The notes beneath the pieces were generated by a model. The model did not search any database. It was not told the origin of the DNA and was given only the letters and a program-made list of their open reading frames with translations. Of a stretch of 64,000 nt of DNA, positions 51,160 through 60,305 are shown piece by piece. The position numbers were made by a program, and so were the translations under genes. Source of the stretch: Sphingomonas hylomeconis (GTDB lineage: Bacteria > Pseudomonadota > Alphaproteobacteria > Sphingomonadales > Sphingomonadaceae). The DNA lies in NCBI RefSeq assembly GCF_025370105.1, contig NZ_JANQBK010000004.1, positions 422,701-486,700 of the forward strand, given 5' to 3'. Within the stretch, counting starts at the first letter, position 1, and every line of letters begins with the position of its first letter.

Positions 51160-53067
51160 CTATTTGGCTGCAAGAAGACGGTCGAGGCCGGCCTCTCCAG
51201 GGGCGATTTTCTGCAGGCGCGGATAGCGCGGGCCGCCATGATAGTCGATGGTCACCGTGCCGATCTTGTCGCCGTTCTTGACCAGCAGCTGGATCGGATC
51301 CTTCGCGGTCTTGGCCGCGACGACCGCCGCCTTGATCGCGGTGTCGCTATAGGCCGTGCCGTTGACCGCGACGATCTTGCTGCCCACGTCCAGCGACGAC
51401 GCATAGGCCGGGCTGTTCCAGCCCACGCCGGTCACTTCGCCGTCCTTGTCGAGCACCAGCCCCAGCGAATAGGTCAGATCGGTGCGCTTGGACGCCGTCT
51501 CGGCGCTCTTGAACGCGCCCGTCGGCGTGTCGGTATAGACCAGCTTGTAGCCGTTGGCGACGAACCCGGCGAGCGGTGCGGGCGCGCCGGTCTCGGTCAG
51601 CCGCTTGGTCAGCATGCCCGCCCAGTCATAGGGCTGGATCTGGTTGAGCGTCGCGACGACATCGTCGAACGTATAGGTCACCTGGCCCCAGTCGCCGTCG
51701 TTGATGCCGAAGAACGCCTTGGCGAAATCGTCGATCGACTTGGTCCCGCCGGATTGGCGGCGGAGGATGGAATCGACCTCCATCCACACCAGCAGGCCCT
51801 CGTTGTAATAGTCCTCGCTGCGCTGATAGCTGGTCCAGCCCTTGGGCTTGCGCGACGAGATCACCGGATCGTTGGTCGTGTCGACCAGGTTGCGCCAGTC
51901 GCGCGCCGGCCGGTTGTCGAGGCTGGCGAGGATCGAGGCATACATGTCGAGCGTGTCCTGCTTGGAGACGATGCCGGCGCGCGCCTGCAGCACATAGCCC
52001 CAGAATTGCGTCTGGCCTTCATAGACCCACAATAGCGAACCGCGCATCGGCGTGCGGTAATCCGGCGTCCACAGGTCCGCGCCGCGGCGGAATTTGCCGT
52101 CCCAGCTATGCGTATATTCGTGCGGCAGCAGGTTGCGGCGCCCCGGGCCATCGGCCCATTTGGTGAAATAGCCGGGCGTCACGCCGTTTTCGGAGCTGCG
52201 ATGATGCTCCAGCCCGATCCCGCCCAGCTGATCGCTGATCGACAGCAGGAATTCGTACGTATCGTAATGCTGGGCGTCGAACGTCTTCACCGCTTGGGTG
52301 ACCAGCCGCTTGTGCGCATCGATCTGCTCGGGCGTTGCCGCGAGTTCCTCGGGGCTGTCGGCGAAGACGTTGAGATTGACGCGCGGGCTGAGCGCCCATT
52401 TCTTGTAATAGCGCCCGGCGAGCACCGGCGAATCGACCAGTACCTCGTAATTGGTCGTCTCGTACGTATAGGTCGATCCCGTCGCCCGCGACGGCAGGCC
52501 GGAGGCGGCGCTCCACCCGTCGGGATAGCGCACGCTGGCCTTGACCGGGATCTGGCGCGTGAAATAGCCCGCCGGATACAGGCTCATCGAATTGAACTGC
52601 AGGCTCAGCATGTCCGGCGTCATCACCACGCGGCCCTGATCGGCCTTGGTCGCCGACAGGAACTTGAGATCGACGGTCAGCGTCTTCGCGCCCTTCGGCA
52701 CGTCGATATGGAAGGCGAACACGTCGACCGGGTCGCGCGTCCAAGGCAGCGTCCGGCCGTTGGCGCTGATCACCAGCGCGGCCAGCTTCTCGATCTCGCC
52801 GCGTGGCGAATGCGCGCCGGGCAGCCATTTCGGGTAGAGCAATGTCATCGGCCCGGCGGCGGCGACGGGGATCGTCTGCTTCACCGTGAACACGCCGCGC
52901 TTGGTGTCGGTGGCATCGACCGCGATGGTCATCGTGCCGGGATAGGGCAGGTCGCGCGCGGCGGGGATCGTGTCGACGAACGGCACCGGCTGCGGCTTGG
53001 AATTTTCGGCGAGGGCGGGTGTGGCGATGGCGGCGAGCAGGCTCGCGGTGAGGGCAAAGCGGTACAT
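51160..53067 (-). CDS. M61 family peptidase with PDZ domain
   Basis: 635 aa. A signal peptide (ALTASLLAAIATPALA) exports it. The zinc motif is H316-E317-Y-T-H320 in LLPHEYTHSWDGK, with the third ligand Glu in VYEGQTQFWG. A PDZ domain follows near the C-terminus (YSLGLVLDKDGEVTGVGWNSPAYASSLDVGSKIVAVNG). The order beta domain, metallopeptidase, PDZ is the glycyl aminopeptidase (M61) layout known from Sphingomonas. It probably degrades peptides in the periplasm. ATG at 53067 precedes a clear signal sequence. Confidence 0.93.
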   Translation of the reverse strand: MYRFALTASLLAAIATPALAENSKPQPVPFVDTIPAARDLPYPGTMTIAVDATDTKRGVFTVKQTIPVAAAGPMTLLYPKWLPGAHSPRGEIEKLAALVISANGRTLPWTRDPVDVFAFHIDVPKGAKTLTVDLKFLSATKADQGRVVMTPDMLSLQFNSMSLYPAGYFTRQIPVKASVRYPDGWSAASGLPSRATGSTYTYETTNYEVLVDSPVLAGRYYKKWALSPRVNLNVFADSPEELAATPEQIDAHKRLVTQAVKTFDAQHYDTYEFLLSISDQLGGIGLEHHRSSENGVTPGYFTKWADGPGRRNLLPHEYTHSWDGKFRRGADLWTPDYRTPMRGSLLWVYEGQTQFWGYVLQARAGIVSKQDTLDMYASILASLDNRPARDWRNLVDTTNDPVISSRKPKGWTSYQRSEDYYNEGLLVWMEVDSILRRQSGGTKSIDDFAKAFFGINDGDWGQVTYTFDDVVATLNQIQPYDWAGMLTKRLTETGAPAPLAGFVANGYKLVYTDTPTGAFKSAETASKRTDLTYSLGLVLDKDGEVTGVGWNSPAYASSLDVGSKIVAVNGTAYSDTAIKAAVVAAKTAKDPIQLLVKNGDKIGTVTIDYHGGPRYPRLQKIAPGEAGLDRLLAAK

Positions 53068-53157
53068 GAAGGCCTTTCGGCGGGAGGGGTGATGTGGGGG
53101 GTCTAACGGTTGGCGAGGCGAAAGGTCCAGTGCGGGCTGCACTAGTTTCCAAGCGCC

Positions 53158-53257
53158 ACCCCGGCGCACGCCGGGGCCCAGTCGCGATGATCGACGTCAC
53201 AACGCGCAGCGCTCGATCATTGCCGTCTCCCGACTGGGCCCCGGCGTGCGCCGGGGT
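53158..53257. repeat. Palindromic element, family 1, perfect 27-bp arms
   Basis: The arms 53158-53184 and 53231-53257 are exact reverse complements (ACCCCGGCGCACGCCGGGGC... and complement) with a 46-base centre. Each arm forms its own CCCCGGCG/CGCCGGGG hairpin. It lies between the M61 and DUF1345 genes, both on the minus strand. Confidence 0.9.
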
Positions 53258-53275
53258 AGTGCAGGAGGGAAAAGG

Positions 53276-53902
53276 TCATCCCCCCAGCACGTTGATCGTG
53301 AAGGCCAGCACGCCGATGTTGAACGCGAACGCCGCCAGGCAGTGGCCGATCGTGGCGCGCCGGATCCGCGCCGAGGTGATCTCCACGTCGGAAGTCTGGA
53401 ACGTCATCCCCAGCGTGAAGCTGAAATAGACGAAATCCCAGTAATCCGGCTCGTCGGTGTCGGGCACGGTGATGCCGCGCGAATCCTGGCCCGTTGCATC
53501 GTCGGTGTAGAACAGATGCGCATAATGCAGTGCGTAGACCGTGTTCGAGAACAGCCAGGCCAGCGCCAGCGTGCCGACGATCAGCGCGACTTCGGGCGCG
53601 TCACTCTTGCCGGCCATCATCTCGCTCGCCACCGCGACCAGGATGACGATCATCACCGTGCCGGTCAGCGCGAGCAGCAGCACGCGATTGGCGTCGTTAT
53701 TCTTGGCATGCCGCCGCATGTCGTCGGCGCGGCCTTTCAGCAGCGGCGCGACGATCGCGAGGAACAGCAAGGCGGCGATGTCGAACGCGGCCATCGTGCC
53801 GCGCCCCTTGCCCAGCGTCGGGATCAGGAAGGCGAGGCCGATCGCGAAGGTGACCGCGAAGGCCAGGAAACGGGGTGGGGCGATCTTCTTGCCGAGTTGC
53901 AT
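53276..53902 (-). CDS. DUF1345 family membrane protein
   Basis: 208 aa, five to six membrane helices: FLAFAVTFAIGLAFLIPTL, AAFDIAALLFLAIVAPLL, VLLLALTGTVMIVILVAVASEMM, VALIVGTLALAWLFSNTVYALHYAHLFY and a final IGHCLAAFAFNIGVLAFTINVL. The conserved block EPDYWDFVYFSFTLGMTFQTSDVEI is characteristic of DUF1345. The family is of unknown function; pore-like behaviour has been guessed elsewhere but nothing here supports it. Divergent from hisS with a 71-base gap. Confidence 0.88.
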   Translation of the reverse strand: MQLGKKIAPPRFLAFAVTFAIGLAFLIPTLGKGRGTMAAFDIAALLFLAIVAPLLKGRADDMRRHAKNNDANRVLLLALTGTVMIVILVAVASEMMAGKSDAPEVALIVGTLALAWLFSNTVYALHYAHLFYTDDATGQDSRGITVPDTDEPDYWDFVYFSFTLGMTFQTSDVEITSARIRRATIGHCLAAFAFNIGVLAFTINVLGG

Positions 53903-53973
53903 GTGCCTGTCCCGCCTGTCCTGTGCCGGGGGCCTAGCGCTTGCCTGCCCCCTCGCATAGATACGCGCTCATC

Positions 53974-55218
53974 ATGGCCCGTATCGAAACCCCCAAACGC
54001 ATCCGCGGCACGCAAGACATTTTCGGCGACGAGCAGCGGCGCTTCGCCCGCGTGATCGAGGCGTTCGAGAAGGTGCGGCGGCTCTATTGCTTCCAGCGCG
54101 TCGACATTCCGGTGTTCGAAAGCACCGCGGTGTTCGCGCGCTCGCTCGGCGAAACCACCGACGTCGTCTCCAAGGAGATGTACACGTTCGAGGATCGCGG
54201 CGGCGATTCGATCACGCTGCGGCCAGAATTCACGGCGGGGCTGGCGCGCGCCTATCTCACCGAGGGCTGGCAGCAATATGCGCCCTTGAAGCTCGCGACG
54301 CACGGCCCGGTGTTCCGCTACGAACGCCCGCAAAAGGGCCGTTTTCGCCAGTTCCACCAGATCGACGCCGAAGTGATCGGCGCGGCCGAGCCGGCGGCCG
54401 ACGTCGAGCTGCTCGTGCTGGCGGATCAGCTGCTGCACGAACTGGGCATTGCGGACGGCGTGACGCTGCAGCTCAACACGTTGGGCGATGCCGAAACGCG
54501 CGACGCGTGGCGCGCGGCGCTGGTGGCGCATTTCGAGGCGCATCGGGGCGAGCTGTCCGAGGACAGCGTGGCGCGGCTGGAGAAAAATCCGCTCCGCATC
54601 CTGGACTCGAAGGACCCGCGCGATCGCCCGATTGCCGACAGCGCGCCGGATATCGACGCCTATCTGACGGTGGAGGCGCGCGCCTTTTTTGACGCGGTGA
54701 CCGCCGGGCTGGATGCCGCCGGCGTCGCCTGGACGCGCAACGCGCGGCTGGTGCGCGGGCTGGATTATTACCGGCATACCGCGTTCGAGTTCGTGACGGA
54801 TCGATTGGGCGCGCAGGGCACGGTGCTCGCCGGCGGGCGCTATGACGGGCTGATCGAGAGCCTGGGCGGCCCGGCCACGGCAGGCGTCGGCTGGGCGGCG
54901 GGGGTCGAGCGTCTGGCAATGTTGATCGACGCGCCGGCGGTGGACCTCGTCGATGTCATGATTGCGGTCGAAGACGATGCGGCACTGGCAACAGCGTTCC
55001 GAGGATTGCGCCTGTTGCGTGATCGCGGTCTGTCGGCCGACATGGTGGCAACCGGGTCTCCCCGCAAACGCTTCGAAAAGGCGAACAAGATGGGGGCGAA
55101 AGTCCTCGTCGGCATGAAGCATGACGGCGATACGACGACGATCAGCACGCGTGCGGCGCCGGACGTTGCCGAGCACGATGTTGTGAAAGAGATCGTGCTC
55201 GAGTTGGTCGGCGCATGA
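53974..55218 (+). CDS. hisS: Histidyl-tRNA synthetase
   Basis: 414 aa class II synthetase. It charges tRNA-His. Motif 1 is around [15 protein letters not shown], motif 2 around [26 protein letters not shown], histidine-binding [18 protein letters not shown] follows and motif 3 is [13 protein letters not shown]. The C-terminal anticodon-binding domain ([29 protein letters not shown]) is complete. ATG at 53974 is preferred over a TTG 33 bases earlier. A palindromic repeat separates it from prfA. Confidence 0.96.
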   Translation: MARIETPKRIRGTQDIFGDEQRRFARVIEAFEKVRRLYCFQRVDIPVFESTAVFARSLGETTDVVSKEMYTFEDRGGDSITLRPEFTAGLARAYLTEGWQQYAPLKLATHGPVFRYERPQKGRFRQFHQIDAEVIGAAEPAADVELLVLADQLLHELGIADGVTLQLNTLGDAETRDAWRAALVAHFEAHRGELSEDSVARLEKNPLRILDSKDPRDRPIADSAPDIDAYLTVEARAFFDAVTAGLDAAGVAWTRNARLVRGLDYYRHTAFEFVTDRLGAQGTVLAGGRYDGLIESLGGPATAGVGWAAGVERLAMLIDAPAVDLVDVMIAVEDDAALATAFRGLRLLRDRGLSADMVATGSPRKRFEKANKMGAKVLVGMKHDGDTTTISTRAAPDVAEHDVVKEIVLELVGA

Positions 55219-55230
55219 TCGTCCTCTACC

Positions 55231-55310
55231 GTCACCCCGGCCTTGAGCCGGGGTCCAGCTTCGTCTTCGCTGGCTTAGGCAGCGGGACCCCGGGTCGAGC
55301 CCGGGGTGAC
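55231..55310. repeat. Palindromic element, family 1, between hisS and prfA
   Basis: The arms GTCACCCCGGCCTTGAGCCG (left) and CGGGTCGAGCCCGGGGTGAC (right) are imperfect complements around a short centre. It is the closest relative of the element at 2016-2094. The prfA GTG follows 17 bases later. Confidence 0.8.
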
Positions 55311-55327
55311 GAAGGAAAGGCTTCGTC

Positions 55328-56401
<1,074 letters not shown>

Positions 56402-56408
56402 CGGCCTT

Positions 56409-56513
56409 CCGTCCCCCTCCCGCCTGCGGGAGAGGCTAGGGGAGGGGCTGTCCTTGCTGGCGCGACGCTCGTGACAGGCCCTCCCCCAACCCCTCCCGCA
56501 TGCGGGAGGGGAG
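56409..56513. repeat. Palindromic element, family 2, at the prfA-prmC junction
   Basis: Inverted arms, CCCCCTCCCGCCTGCGGGAG... and ...CTCCCGCATGCGGGAGGGG, enclose AGGGGCTGTC / GACAGGCCCT. It begins about 8 bases after the prfA stop and runs into the first conserved prmC codons. The prmC start codon lies inside it. Confidence 0.85.
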
Positions 56514-57322
56514 TCAGAGCAGCCCTCAACCAGGGCACCACGGCGCTCGCCGCCGCCAGCGCTACCCCGCGGCTCGATGCCGAGCTGCTGATGGCGCACG
56601 CGCTCGGCGCGACGCGCGAGCAGCTGCTGCTCAACCGTCTCGACGACGCCACCCCAGCCGCCTTCGCCGCGCTCCTCGCCCGCCGCCTCGCGCACGAGCC
56701 GATCGCCTATATCACCGGGAGCCGCGCCTTCTGGACGATCGAGCTGCAGGTCGGCCCCGGCGTGCTGATCCCCCGGCCCGACAGCGAGACGCTGATCGAG
56801 GCCGCGCTCGCGCATTTCACCGACCGTCCGCCCGAGACGATCCTCGATCTCGGCACCGGCCCCGGCACGCTGCTGCTCGCCGCGCTGGCCGAATGGCCCG
56901 CCGCGCACGGCCTGGGCATCGACGCATCCGAGCCGGCGCTCGCTTATGCCCGCCGCAACGCCGCGGCGCTGCACATGGCCGATCGTGCGCGCTTCCAGAT
57001 CGGCGACTGGGCCGCCGGACTGGATGCCCGGTTCGATCTGATCCTCGCCAACCCGCCCTATATCGGCACCGTCGAGCCGCTGCCGCGCGACGTCGCCGAG
57101 CACGAACCGGCGGGCGCGCTCTATGCCGGCCCGGACGGGCTCGACGACTATCGCCGCATCGCCCCGCAGCTGCGCCCGCTGCTCGCCCCCGGCGGTGCGG
57201 CGATCCTCGAGATCGGCCATATGCAGGCCCCTGCGGTCACCGCCCTGCTCGCAGCGGAGGGGCTGGCGGTGGCGCTGGCGCGCGATCTCGCCGGCCGCCC
57301 GCGCGCGCTGATCGCGACGTGA
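56471..57322 (+). CDS. prmC: Peptide chain release factor N5-glutamine methyltransferase
   Basis: 283 aa. PrmC methylates the Gln of the GGQ motif in release factors. The conserved N-terminal domain starts at RAALNQGTTALAAASATPRLDAELLMAHAL and the methyltransferase domain has ILDLGTGPGTLLL (SAM) and the catalytic NPPY at N194 (ILANPPYIGT). The only in-frame start after the prfA stop is GTG 56471, inside a palindromic element, so about 15 N-terminal residues (MTGPPPTPPACGRG) are repeat-derived. A GTG overlapping the prfA end (56394) would be the expected start but is in another frame and meets TGA at 56472. Confidence 0.92.
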   Translation: MTGPPPTPPACGRGVRAALNQGTTALAAASATPRLDAELLMAHALGATREQLLLNRLDDATPAAFAALLARRLAHEPIAYITGSRAFWTIELQVGPGVLIPRPDSETLIEAALAHFTDRPPETILDLGTGPGTLLLAALAEWPAAHGLGIDASEPALAYARRNAAALHMADRARFQIGDWAAGLDARFDLILANPPYIGTVEPLPRDVAEHEPAGALYAGPDGLDDYRRIAPQLRPLLAPGGAAILEIGHMQAPAVTALLAAEGLAVALARDLAGRPRALIAT

Positions 57323-57327
57323 AGTGG

Positions 57328-57575
57328 CGGCAATCGCCCGCAATATTGTGCTTGGCGATTGCCGCTAGCCTCGCTATCAAGCGTATAGGGGCACCACGTT
57401 TTCATCCTAACTCGCTGAAAACGGGCAGTTGCCCACTCCTTTAGTCATGCAGTCGCTGTCGTCCGGCGACGCTGGCAGGCCTGTTTCGCCGATGGTCGGC
57501 GGGCATGGGCCGGGGAGCATTGCACCACATCGCTTGCGGAGCACGGTTGGTTTCTACGGACAGGGATAGATACAG
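57328..57575 (+). promoter_or_regulatory. prmC-DUF4167 intergenic region with stem-loops and possible promoter
   Basis: Just after prmC, GGCAATCGCC (57329-57338) pairs with GGCGATTGCC (57354-57363), a 10-base stem without a T-tract. TATAGG at 57384-57389 with TTGCCG 19 bases before it is a possible promoter. A second exact stem, CGTTTTCA (57397-57404) / TGAAAACG (57416-57423), starts at the predicted transcription start. About 180 bases of leader then precede the DUF4167 TTG start. Confidence 0.4.
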
Positions 57576-58700
57576 TTGATCAACAACAATCGACAGGCCG
57601 GCCGCCGTCGCGGTCGTGGCGGGCAGCAACAGCGCCCGCAGGGTAATTCGGGCCGTCAGGATACCGGCAACCGCATCGACAATCGCTCGCGCGGCAATGC
57701 CGCGCAGCTGCTCGAGAAATACAAGGCACTCGCGCGCGACTCGCAGATGTCCGGCGACCGGGTGAACACCGAATATTACCTGCAGTTCGCCGATCACTAT
57801 TTCCGCGTGCTGGCCGAGACGCGCTCGCGGCTTGAGGAAAACAACCGTCCGCCGATCCAGGGCGGGGCGAATACCTTCCAGGACGACGAGCAGGATTATG
57901 ACGACGAGGGCGAACCCGTCGCCCGCGCCGAGCCGGTCCGCCAGCCGCAGGACGGTAACCGTCAGGAACGCCAGGACGGTAATCGTCAGGAAGGCCGCCA
58001 GGACGGTAACCGCCAGGATCGCCCCGAGCGTCAGGACGGTAACCGGCAGGAACGCCAGAACGGCCAGCAGAATGGCGGCTATCAGGGCGAGCGCCAGAGC
58101 GAAGGCACGCGCGGCTCGCAGAACGATCGTCCCGAGCGGCAGGATCGCCCCGCCGGCGAGCGCGCCGAGCGCGGCCAGTATGACGAGCGTCCGCGCCGCC
58201 AGAACGCCAATCGCGACGGCAACGGCAATCGTGACGGCAACGTCCCGGGCGCCGCCGACGCCAATGGCACTGCCAGCAACGACCAGGCCGCCGATCGCTA
58301 CGTCCGCGAAGACCGCGGCAATCGCAACCGCGCCGATCGTCCGGAGCGTGCCGAGCGTCCCGAACGCACCGAGCGCCAGCCGGCCGAAGACCGCGCTCCG
58401 GTAGAGCAGGAAGCCCTGCCGCTGGAAGAAGCGCCCCGTGTCGATGCCACGCAGGACGAAGCACCCCGGGTCGAAGAGCAGGAAGCCCCGCGCCGCCGCG
58501 GCCGCCCGCGCCGCGAGCCCGTCGCCGAAGCGGCACCGGCGTTCGAGGCCGATCGCCTGCCCCCGTCGCTCACCATCTCGGCAGTCACGCCGGATGCGGC
58601 CACGGACGCACCGGTCAACGATGTCGCCGGCGACGAACCCGAGGAAAAGCCCCGCCGCCGCCGCGGTCGCCCGCCCGCTGCCGAAGTAACCAGCGCCTGA
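57576..58700 (+). CDS. DUF4167 domain protein with repeats and AT-hook-like motifs
   Basis: 374 aa, strongly hydrophilic. The N-terminal DUF4167 domain has an RGG-like start (RRRGRGGQQQRPQGN) and the helical core NAAQLLEKYKALARDSQMSGDRVNTEYYLQFADHYFRVLAE. Residues about 120-260 are low-complexity, with repeated QDGNRQE/QDGNRQD units and many Arg, Asp and Gln. The C-terminus has two RGRP cores, in PRRRGRPRREP and PRRRRGRPP, resembling AT-hooks. The family is found mainly in alphaproteobacteria and its role is unknown; composition suggests nucleic-acid binding. The start is TTG at 57576 with only a weak AGGGAT upstream. A strong terminator follows. Confidence 0.88.
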   Translation: MINNNRQAGRRRGRGGQQQRPQGNSGRQDTGNRIDNRSRGNAAQLLEKYKALARDSQMSGDRVNTEYYLQFADHYFRVLAETRSRLEENNRPPIQGGANTFQDDEQDYDDEGEPVARAEPVRQPQDGNRQERQDGNRQEGRQDGNRQDRPERQDGNRQERQNGQQNGGYQGERQSEGTRGSQNDRPERQDRPAGERAERGQYDERPRRQNANRDGNGNRDGNVPGAADANGTASNDQAADRYVREDRGNRNRADRPERAERPERTERQPAEDRAPVEQEALPLEEAPRVDATQDEAPRVEEQEAPRRRGRPRREPVAEAAPAFEADRLPPSLTISAVTPDAATDAPVNDVAGDEPEEKPRRRRGRPPAAEVTSA

Positions 58701-58714
58701 GCGCCGGATCGATC

Positions 58715-58747
58715 AAAGGCCCCGGACCGCAAGGTTCGGGGCCTTTT
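58715..58747 (+). terminator. Intrinsic terminator after the DUF4167 gene
   Basis: AAAGGCCCCGGACC and GGTTCGGGGCCTTTT form a stem with a GCAA tetraloop (one G-T pair) ending in a T-run, 15 bases after the stop codon. Confidence 0.9.
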
Positions 58748-58898
58748 GCTTGAGGTATCCATCCCATCGTCACCCTTGCGGAAGGGTAACGGGCTTTACC
58801 TGATCTTCGCCGGCTTCCATCGGCGACCCCGCCAATCCCCATTGTCCTTCCCGCCCGGCGCGCTTACCCTCCCGCCAAGGACATCGGGGGAGCGACGA

Positions 58899-60305
58899 AT
58901 GAAGCGGTTCATGCTGGCGACGCTCGCGATGCTCCCCGCCGCGCTCCATGCGCAAACCACGCCCGCCAACACCGCCAACCCGGTCGGCCCCAGTGCGCAG
59001 GGCGATGTCGCGCTGACCATCTATCAGAACGGCCAGTCGCTGGTGCAGGACGTGCGCCGGCTCGATCTCGCCGCCGGCCGCACACGACAGGATTTCCCCG
59101 ACGTCTCGGCGCAGATCCGCCCCGAAACGGTCACCCTGTCCGGGCCCGGCATCGGCATCGTCGAGCAGAATTTCGATTTCGATCTGCTCTCGCCCGACAA
59201 ATTGATGGAAAAGGCGGTCGGCTCGGTCGTGACGATCGTGCGCACCAATCCCGCCACCGGCGCGGAGACGCGGGAACAGGCGCGCGTGCTCGCCGCCAAT
59301 GGCGGCATCGTGCTGCAGATCGGCAGCCGGATCGAGGTGCTGCGCGACGATGGCCTGCCGGTGCGCGTGATCTTCGACAAGGTGCCGGAAAACCTTCGCG
59401 CCCGCCCGACGCTGTCGGTCACGCTGCAGACCGCCGCCGCCGGCCGCGTCCCCGCGACGCTGACCTATCTGACGCCGGGGCTCGGCTGGACCAGCGACTA
59501 TGTCATGCTGTTCGATGCCGCCAAGGGCGCGATCGACGTGCAGGGCTGGGTCACGCTGACCAACGCTACCGGCACAACGTATCGCGACGCCGATATCCTG
59601 CTCGTCGCGGGCAATCCCAATGCCAACAACAATAACGGCTATTTCTCGCGCCTGTCGCGCGCCAGCCTGACCGAGGCCGGCACCGAGACCGGCACGCGCG
59701 AGCGGCTCGGCGACTATATCCTCTATCCGCTGCCGGCGCGCACCACCGTCGCCAACGCGCAGCAGAAGCAGGTCAGCTTCCTCGATGTGAAGGGCGCGCC
59801 GGCGCGCAACAGCTATGAATGGGTCAATGGCTGGCTGGGCACGACCAGCGAGCCGCGTTCTGCCTCCAGCGTGCTCAAATTCTCCACCGCGAAAAGCGGC
59901 GGGCTCGGTGATCAGCTCCCCGCCGGCACGATCCGCGTCTATCTGCGCGATGCGCGCGGCGATCCGCAGTTCATCGGCGAAAGCCGGATCGAGGGCACGC
60001 CGATGGGCTCGCAAATGTCGATCCGCACCGGCGACGCGTTCGACGTGAAGGCGATGGCGGTGGTGGTCGAGCGCAAGCGCCTGTCGCCGAGCCGCTGGCG
60101 CACCACGATGCGCTACGATCTGAGCAATGCGCGCGCCGAACCGGTTACGGTCGATCTCGCGCAGGACGGGTTGTATGGCGACGTGCGCGTGATCGAGCAG
60201 AGCCTCACCGGCAACCGCGTCTCGGCCGATCGCATGGAATGGCAGGTGCCGGTGCCGGCGAACGGCAAGACGTCGCTGAATGTGGTCTTCGATACGCGCT
60301 ACTGA
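58899..60305 (+). CDS. Secreted DUF4139 family protein, first of a pair
   Basis: 468 aa. A signal peptide (RFMLATLAMLPAALHA) precedes a mostly beta protein: ALTIYQNGQSLVQDVRRLDLAAG, LGWTSDYVMLFDAAKGAIDVQGWVTLTNATGTTYRDADILLVAG, and the C-terminal half PLPARTTVANAQQKQVSFLD ... VPVPANGKTSLNVVFDTRY. Recognised as DUF4139 from the conserved middle and end blocks; the function of the family is unknown. GGGGGAG lies 8 bases before the ATG. It overlaps a second DUF4139 gene by TGATG, so the products may work together. Confidence 0.85.
   Translation: MKRFMLATLAMLPAALHAQTTPANTANPVGPSAQGDVALTIYQNGQSLVQDVRRLDLAAGRTRQDFPDVSAQIRPETVTLSGPGIGIVEQNFDFDLLSPDKLMEKAVGSVVTIVRTNPATGAETREQARVLAANGGIVLQIGSRIEVLRDDGLPVRVIFDKVPENLRARPTLSVTLQTAAAGRVPATLTYLTPGLGWTSDYVMLFDAAKGAIDVQGWVTLTNATGTTYRDADILLVAGNPNANNNNGYFSRLSRASLTEAGTETGTRERLGDYILYPLPARTTVANAQQKQVSFLDVKGAPARNSYEWVNGWLGTTSEPRSASSVLKFSTAKSGGLGDQLPAGTIRVYLRDARGDPQFIGESRIEGTPMGSQMSIRTGDAFDVKAMAVVVERKRLSPSRWRTTMRYDLSNARAEPVTVDLAQDGLYGDVRVIEQSLTGNRVSADRMEWQVPVPANGKTSLNVVFDTRY

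Noticed and set aside
57947..58080. Short direct repeats (caggacggtaacc...) as a CRISPR-like array
   Set aside because: The units are in coding phase, give QDGNRQE protein repeats, and lack unique spacers of constant length.
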